A stretch of DNA of 19,138 bases from Clostridiales bacterium. GTDB taxonomy: Bacteria; Bacillota; Clostridia; Lachnospirales; Lachnospiraceae. The DNA lies in contig JAJQBV010000100.1 in the NCBI GenBank assembly GCA_021203115.1, positions 1 to 19,138 of the forward strand, read 5' to 3'. The position numbers and the translations under genes are program-made. The notes beneath the pieces were generated by a model. The model was given only the letters and a program-made list of their open reading frames with translations, did not search any database and was not told the origin of the DNA. The first letter of the stretch is position 1, and the number at the start of each line of letters is the position of its first letter. Below, in pieces: positions 15,033 to 19,138 of the stretch.

Positions 15033-15674
15033 ATGCGAGAAATAAATATGAAAGAGAAAAGTTGCAGAGAATTTGTGGAGCTCCTCGCCTCGAAATCTCC
15101 GGTTCCGGGCGGCGGAGGCGCCGCGGCCATGGCAGGAGCCCTGGGTACGGCTTTGGGTGAGATGGTGGGAAGCCTGACGGTTGGTAAGAAGAAATATGCG
15201 GATGTTCAGGATGATGTTCTCCGCCTGAAAAAGGAAGCGCAGAAGCTGGAAAGTGAGTTCCTGGATCTGGTAGAACGTGATGCGGAGGTGTTTGAGCCTC
15301 TTTCAAGAGCATATGGCCTCCCGAAGGATACAGAGGAGCAGAAGGCATATAAGGCAGAGGTGATGGAAGCAGCGCTGAAGGAGGCATGCACGGTTCCGGT
15401 TCGGATCATGGAGTGCTGTTGTAAGGCTATTGATCTGGTTCGCGAGATGGAAACGATCGGGACGGCTATAGCCATCAGTGATGCGGGATGTGCGGCGGCC
15501 TATCTGAGGGCTGCTCTGACCAGTGCATCGTTGAATGTGTATATTAATACAAAATCCATGAGAGATCGCAACTATGCGAGAAAGCAGGATCAATATGTGG
15601 CAAAGATGCTGGAAGAGTATGTTTCGATATGTGATGAAGTCTTTCAGAAGGTGCAGATGAGAGTAAGTGCGTGA
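15033..15674 (+). CDS. fchA: Methenyltetrahydrofolate cyclohydrolase, FchA type
   Basis: 213 residues of the cyclodeaminase/cyclohydrolase family. Motifs: KSPVPGGGGAAAMAGALGTAL near residues 20-40, MVGSLTVGKKKY, DAEVFEPLSRAYGLPK, and AISDAGCAAAYLRAALTSAS with NVYINTKSM. It interconverts 5,10-methenyl-THF and 10-formyl-THF, between Fhs and FolD. Two starts are possible, 15033 and 15048 (MKEKSCREF), neither with a strong ribosome site; the longer is given. Gap to the folC fusion is 28 bases and to folD 9 bases. Its presence fits the FolD next door, which has lost the residues needed for that step. Confidence 0.92.
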   Translation: MREINMKEKSCREFVELLASKSPVPGGGGAAAMAGALGTALGEMVGSLTVGKKKYADVQDDVLRLKKEAQKLESEFLDLVERDAEVFEPLSRAYGLPKDTEEQKAYKAEVMEAALKEACTVPVRIMECCCKAIDLVREMETIGTAIAISDAGCAAAYLRAALTSASLNVYINTKSMRDRNYARKQDQYVAKMLEEYVSICDEVFQKVQMRVSA

Positions 15675-15683
15675 GGTGATAAT

Positions 15684-16538
15684 ATGGCAAAGGTATTAAA
15701 AGGAAAGCCGGTTGCGGACAGGATTAATGAGGAAAGCATTGCACAGGTAGAGAAACTGCGGGAAAAAGGCATTCAACCGACACTGGCAATGCTGCGGGTC
15801 GGTGCGCGCGCGGACGATATCAGTTATGAGCGCGGAGCCATGAAGCGATGCGACGCTGTGGGTGTTGCAGTGAAAAATGTGGTTCTTTCGGAGAATATTT
15901 CTCAGGAAGTATTGATGGAGGAATTGGACAAATTGAATCGGGACAGTAAGGTTCACGGGATCCTGGTATTCCGTCCATTGCCGAAGCATATGGATGGAGA
16001 GGCAGTGAGGCTGGCGATGAATCCGGCGAAGGATGTGGATGGAATTACCGATGGCTCCCTGTCCGGTGTGTTTACCAATACGTCCGTGGGTTTCTGTCCC
16101 TGTACGGCGCAGGCTGCGGTTGAGATTCTGGATTATTATGGCATAGCGTGCAGTGGGAAGCGGGCCGCGGTCATCGGCAGGAGCCTGGTGGTGGGCAGAC
16201 CGGCGGCGATGTTGCTGATGCACAAAAATGCAACGGTTACCATTTGCCATACCAGAACAGAGGACATGCCGTCTGTGACAAAGGAGGCGGATATTATAAT
16301 TGTCTGTGCAGGGAAAATGGAGGCAATTGATGCGAAGTATTTCCGATCGGGACAGACGGTGATCGATGTGGGTATTGGCTTTAATGAGACAAAAGGAAAA
16401 CTATGCGGAGATGTGGATTACGATGCCGTGGAGCCAGTTGTGGACGCAATTACACCGGTGCCGGGTGGCGTGGGATCTGTGACGACTGCTGTATTAGTGA
16501 AGCATGTAGTGGAGGCCGCCGGGAGGGCAGCGCGATGA
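15684..16538 (+). CDS. folD: FolD-type methylenetetrahydrofolate dehydrogenase, probably lacking cyclohydrolase activity
   Basis: 284 residues, intact, GAGGTGATA before the ATG. It oxidises 5,10-methylene-THF to methenyl-THF with NAD(P). Motifs: ISYERGAMKR (46-55), GILVFRPLP (92-100), KDVDG (116-120), CPCTAQAAVEIL, GRSLVVGRPAAMLL (dinucleotide fold), and ITPVPGGVGSVTTAVL. In bifunctional FolD the first motif is Y-x-x-x-K with a catalytic Lys (Lys56 in human MTHFD1); here that position is Ala52 (Tyr48 kept). The VQLPL Gln (human Gln100) is Phe96. Asp119 is kept. Family studies link Lys56 to the cyclohydrolase step, so this is predicted to be a dehydrogenase only, with FchA supplying the hydrolase. 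The stop overlaps the next start by four bases. Confidence 0.93.
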   Translation: MAKVLKGKPVADRINEESIAQVEKLREKGIQPTLAMLRVGARADDISYERGAMKRCDAVGVAVKNVVLSENISQEVLMEELDKLNRDSKVHGILVFRPLPKHMDGEAVRLAMNPAKDVDGITDGSLSGVFTNTSVGFCPCTAQAAVEILDYYGIACSGKRAAVIGRSLVVGRPAAMLLMHKNATVTICHTRTEDMPSVTKEADIIIVCAGKMEAIDAKYFRSGQTVIDVGIGFNETKGKLCGDVDYDAVEPVVDAITPVPGGVGSVTTAVLVKHVVEAAGRAAR

Positions 16539-17152
16539 AAACTGCGAAGACATTTGTATCCGGCATCATGGGCGGCGCCTGCATTAGTTTCGGCGGCATT
16601 GCTTATCTGCCTCTGGAAGAGAAAGTACTGGGCGCCCTGTTTTTTACGGTGGGATTATTTACAATCTGTACGTTCGGGCTGAATCTTTTTACAGGAAAGG
16701 TATGTTATGTGTTTGAACAGGACAGATTTTACGCACTGCAGATTCCGGTCATCTGGTTGGGAAATCTGACCGGGACGTGGCTGGTTGCTCAGATGGTGAA
16801 GCTCAGCCGTTTGAGCACACTGGCAGAAAAAGCAGATAGCATATGTCAGGTAAAACTGGAGGATGGATATCTGAGCCTCTTTCTTCTCGGAATTCTGTGT
16901 AATATTTTTATTTACATAGCAGTAGAAGGATTTAAAAACAACTTGCATGAGTTGGGAAAATATCTTTCCCTTTTTTTTGGCGTGATGGTGTTTATTCTCT
17001 GCGGATTTGAGCATTGTGTGGCAGATATGTTTTATTTTTCTGTGGCGGGGGTGTGGAGCGGACAGGCTGTCTTACGTTTGCTGGTAATCAGTGCGGGAAA
17101 TGCAGTGGGAGCTGTGATTTTTCCGTTGGTGCGCAAGTGGCTTCAGGCATAG
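16535..17152 (+). CDS. Short formate/nitrite transporter (FNT) family channel
   Basis: 205 residues, shorter than the usual 250-285 because it begins almost at the first membrane segment (TFVSGIMGGACISFGGIAYL). FNT landmarks: GLNLFTGK at 48-55, NLTGTW, LLGILCNIFIYIAV at 117-130, and GFEHCVADMFYF at 157-168, which contains the pore histidine (His160). About six membrane segments. It is translationally coupled to folD (ATGA overlap) and ends the operon before the terminator at 17219-17270. Given its place beside Fhs, FchA and FolD, formate is the likely ion, imported for C1 synthesis or exported as an end product; other small anions (nitrite, hydrosulfide) are less likely from context. Confidence 0.88.
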   Translation: MKTAKTFVSGIMGGACISFGGIAYLPLEEKVLGALFFTVGLFTICTFGLNLFTGKVCYVFEQDRFYALQIPVIWLGNLTGTWLVAQMVKLSRLSTLAEKADSICQVKLEDGYLSLFLLGILCNIFIYIAVEGFKNNLHELGKYLSLFFGVMVFILCGFEHCVADMFYFSVAGVWSGQAVLRLLVISAGNAVGAVIFPLVRKWLQA

Positions 17153-17218
17153 GTAGTGAATCAGGCTTTTAAGCAGTAATCATAAAAAGAATAAAACGGC
17201 CGTAGTTTTATATTACAT

Positions 17219-17270
17219 AGCGCATTTGGTGAATTCCATAGATGGATAGCCAGATGCGCTTTTGTTATTT
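17219..17270 (+). terminator. Rho-independent terminator of the folate operon
   Basis: AGCGCATTTGG (17219-17229) pairs with CCAGATGCGCT (17250-17260) with one G-U pair, 20-base loop, followed by TTTGTTATTT. A smaller hairpin, TAAAAC-N7-GTTTTA, lies just before it at 17192-17210. Confidence 0.85.
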
Positions 17271-17282
17271 CATAATGAAATT

Positions 17283-17354
17283 ATCGTCCATCTGCTTGCC
17301 ATTTCGTCCAAAACGAGGTACAATTTGGACGAAAGGAACATGCGGCTGGACGAA
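17283..17354 (+). promoter_or_regulatory. Fic promoter covered by four ordered operator half-sites
   Basis: TTGCCA (17296-17301) and TACAAT (17319-17324), 17 bases apart, form a likely promoter 60 bases before the Fic ATG. Half-sites (T/A)TCGTCCA occur at 17283-17290 (ATCGTCCA) and 17303-17310, and their reverse complement TGGACGAA at 17326-17333 and 17347-17354. The inner pair forms a perfect 10-base inverted repeat. The outer pair is symmetric about the same centre (near 17318), with 20-21 bases between neighbouring sites, about two helical turns. One site lies between -35 and -10 and another just after -10, so binding should repress. Confidence 0.75.
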
Positions 17355-17383
17355 AAGAAAAAATAACTCAGCTCAGGTGATAT

Positions 17384-18476
17384 ATGAGAAATTTTGATTA
17401 TTCTAAACTTGCGCAAATAACATGGGATATGGAAATAATTAATTATCTGTCAAAAATATACGAATGCAAAGGCTGGCAAAATTTATTTATTCGGCAAAAA
17501 CCGGTTGAGTTAACCCGCATGGTGGAAATCGCGAAGATTCAGAGCACTGAGGCATCGAATAAGATAGAAGGAATTGTGACGACCAACACGAGGATGCGGC
17601 AGCTGGTGGAAGAGAAAACAACACCCAGGAAATCGTGATGAAAGCGAAATTATGGGATACAGAGATGTTCTGAACACAATCCACGAAAGCCATGATTTCA
17701 TCCCGGTGAGGCCAACTTATATATTACAGCTATACAGGGATCTGATGAAACGCGCAGGATTATCCTACGGAGGGCATTTTAAGAATGTACAGAATTACAT
17801 TAATGAAACACGGCCGGACGGAACACAGGTGACACGTTTTACACCAGTTGCTCCTTATGAAACAGAGGCTGCAGTCGAGGCAATCTGCGATAACTATAAA
17901 AGGACGCTGGCGATGGAAACCGTTGATCCTCTTATTCTGATCTCTGCATTTATTTGTGATTTTCTGTGCATTCATCCTTTTAATGATGGAAATGGAAGAA
18001 TGAGCCGGTTACTGACGCTCCTTCTGCTCTATCAGAATGGCTACGAGGTTGGAAAATATGTCAGCATCGAAAAAAAGATTGAAAATACAAAGGACATTTA
18101 CTATGACGCACTCGAGAGAGCAGATTACGGCTGGCATGAAGAGAAAAATGACCCAACTCCGTTCATCCGCTATATGCTGAAGGTTATCCTGGCTTGTTAC
18201 ATAGAATTTGAAGAGCGGGTTGGGATTGTTGAAAAAACCGGAGTCAGAAGTTCGGCCTATGATGTGGTCAAGGCATATATTTCCGGAAAGGTTGGAAAGT
18301 TTACGAGTGCGGAAGTAATCGCCTCCTGTCCAAGTATCGGGCGTTCAGCAGCTTTGTCAGCCATAAAACGTCTTGTAGAGGAAAAAGAGATAATAAAAAT
18401 GGGTACAGGAAGATCTACCTGCTATGTCAGGATGGATGCCGCTAATAATGATTCTCTAATTTATTTCAATGAATGA
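17384..18476 (+). pseudogene. Fic family protein with N-terminal inhibitory motif and C-terminal winged helix, frameshifted
   Basis: Fic proteins usually transfer AMP to target hydroxyls. The N-terminal part has the inhibitory helix motif S-N-K-I-E-G (S-x-x-x-E-G), then NTRMRQLVEE. The reading frame breaks at a run of three A at 17630-17632. Removing one A turns PRKS-stop into PRNRDESEIMGYRDVLNTIH, the expected family sequence, and joins the two open frames. The downstream part holds HPFNDGNGRMSRL, a complete catalytic loop with His and the GNGR anion site, and ends in a winged-helix DNA-binding segment (FTSAEVIASCPSIGRSAALS, then AIKRLVEEKEII). That domain may bind the dyad array upstream to control itself (inference). 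As read only 84 residues would be made from the first start. A start at 17652 could give the Fic core without its inhibitory helix. Confidence 0.88.
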
Positions 18477-18496
18477 GCGCAGAATCGGAGGTATTT

Positions 18497-19042
18497 ATGG
18501 ACAAGGTAAAAATCCGAGATGCTCAGCTTTCTGATGCAGACCGCATTCTGGAAATATACAGATACTATGTAGAAAAAACAGCGATTTCTTTTGAATATGA
18601 TGTGCCATCACCGGAGTCTTTTCAGAATCGGATGAAGAAGACAATGGAAAAATACCCGTATCTTGTCATTGAAAGGGATGGCTTTATTCTGGGGTACGCA
18701 TATGCAGGTGCATTTGTCGGACGCGCAGCATACGACTGGTGCAGTGAGCTGACCATTTATCTGGATCGCAATTTACAGAAATGCGGGCTGGGGAGAAGGC
18801 TCTATGAAGAACTGGAAAAACGGCTTCGGAAAATGGGTATCCTCAACTTGTATGCCTGCATCGGCTATACAGAGAATGAGGATGAATATCTGACAAATAA
18901 CAGCGCACGGTTCCATGCGCATATGGGATTTCAACAGGTTGGTTATTTTCAAAAATGCGGATATAAATTCGGCCGATGGTATGACATGATATGGATGGAA
19001 AAGATTATCGGCGAGCATAAAGAAAACGGGGGAACAGAATGA
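18497..19042 (+). CDS. GNAT N-acetyltransferase, phosphinothricin/methionine-sulfone acetyltransferase type
   Basis: 181 residues from the ATG at 18497, chosen for GGAGG six bases upstream; an earlier in-frame ATG at 18473 overlaps the Fic stop. It follows the family pattern: KIRDAQLSDADRILEIYRYYV at the N-terminus, TAISFEYDVPS, GYAYAGAFVGRAAYDWCSEL, the acetyl-CoA loop QKCGLGRRLYEEL (R/Q-x-x-G-x-G), then NNSARFHAHMGF and GRWYDMIWMEK at the end. Members acetylate the amino group of phosphinothricin, methionine sulfone/sulfoximine or similar small amines. The exact substrate here is not known, and resistance should not be assumed. The next gene overlaps it by four bases. Confidence 0.88.
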   Translation: MDKVKIRDAQLSDADRILEIYRYYVEKTAISFEYDVPSPESFQNRMKKTMEKYPYLVIERDGFILGYAYAGAFVGRAAYDWCSELTIYLDRNLQKCGLGRRLYEELEKRLRKMGILNLYACIGYTENEDEYLTNNSARFHAHMGFQQVGYFQKCGYKFGRWYDMIWMEKIIGEHKENGGTE

Positions 19043-19138
19043 TGGATTATGAAATCAGACAATTAGACAGCCGGACATGGGCGATTGAGAATCAGCATGT
19101 AAGATTTTTTCTGTTGACAGGTACACAAAGTAGTGTTA
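19039..19138 (+). CDS. Start of a probable metallo-beta-lactamase-fold hydrolase, cut by window end
   Basis: Thirty-three residues are visible, beginning MMDYEIRQLD and continuing TWAIENQHVRFFLLTGTQSS. This pattern (W-x-I-E-x-x-x-V-R-F-F-L-L-x-G-T) is the usual opening strand of small MBL-fold metallohydrolases, just before the LIDTG segment; the metal-binding HxHxDH motif would lie beyond the window. The start overlaps the acetyltransferase stop (ATGATG, with GGGGGAA upstream), so the two are coupled. Confidence 0.55.
   Translation, partial: MMDYEIRQLDSRTWAIENQHVRFFLLTGTQSSV

Noticed and set aside
1..19138. Insertion sequences, CRISPR arrays, tRNA or rRNA genes
   Set aside because: No transposase, terminal repeats with target duplications, regularly spaced repeats or tRNA-like structure were seen on either strand.

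Overview
The window looks like a chromosome segment of an anaerobic gut-type Firmicute (Clostridia, most like Lachnospiraceae; inferred). The grounds are a THF-I riboswitch ahead of an ECF folate S component, a separate FchA next to a FolD that lacks cyclohydrolase residues, strong AGGAGG ribosome binding sites, middling GC, and a run of short-chain dehydrogenases of the kind found in gut catabolic clusters.

Layout. (1) 1-1946, + strand: end of a PanB-like protein, a 71-residue acidic protein, a terminator, and an SDR. (2) 2031-5024, - strand, converging on region 1: a stand-alone trigger-factor C-terminal arm, a diverged GroEL paralogue and a third SDR. The arm and this SDR carry in-frame stops. 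(3) 5196-9456, - strand: SDR, MFS permease, second PanB-like protein, terminator, then a fourth SDR of the 3-alpha-hydroxysteroid dehydrogenase shape. (4) 9656-10417, - strand: LuxR-type regulator with an in-frame stop near its start. (5) 10602-17152, + strand: a decayed fhs fragment, fhs (in-frame TAG), THF riboswitch, folT, a folC::5-formyl-THF cyclo-ligase fusion (in-frame TGA), fchA, folD and a short formate/nitrite channel. (6) 17219-19138, + strand: terminator, an ordered four-site operator over a promoter, a frameshifted Fic gene, a GNAT acetyltransferase, and the start of a probable metallo-beta-lactamase-fold protein.

How the parts may work together. Region 5 is a nearly complete module for moving one-carbon units between formate and 5,10-methylene-THF, with folate uptake and retention. 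The PanB family uses 5,10-methylene-THF as a hydroxymethyl donor. The two PanB-like proteins, each near a related SDR, and one near an MFS permease and a LuxR regulator, suggest a catabolic route in which an SDR oxidises an alcohol and a PanB-like enzyme takes off (or adds) a hydroxymethyl group on THF, with FolD, FchA and Fhs passing the carbon to formate. This is a hypothesis: the PanB-like proteins have changed residues at expected metal sites.

The most striking directly visible feature is damage. Six in-frame stop codons (three TAA, two TAG, one TGA) fall in five otherwise well-preserved genes, and a sixth gene has a single-base frameshift. This means either very recent, widespread gene inactivation or consensus errors in the source assembly; it should be settled before any function is inferred.
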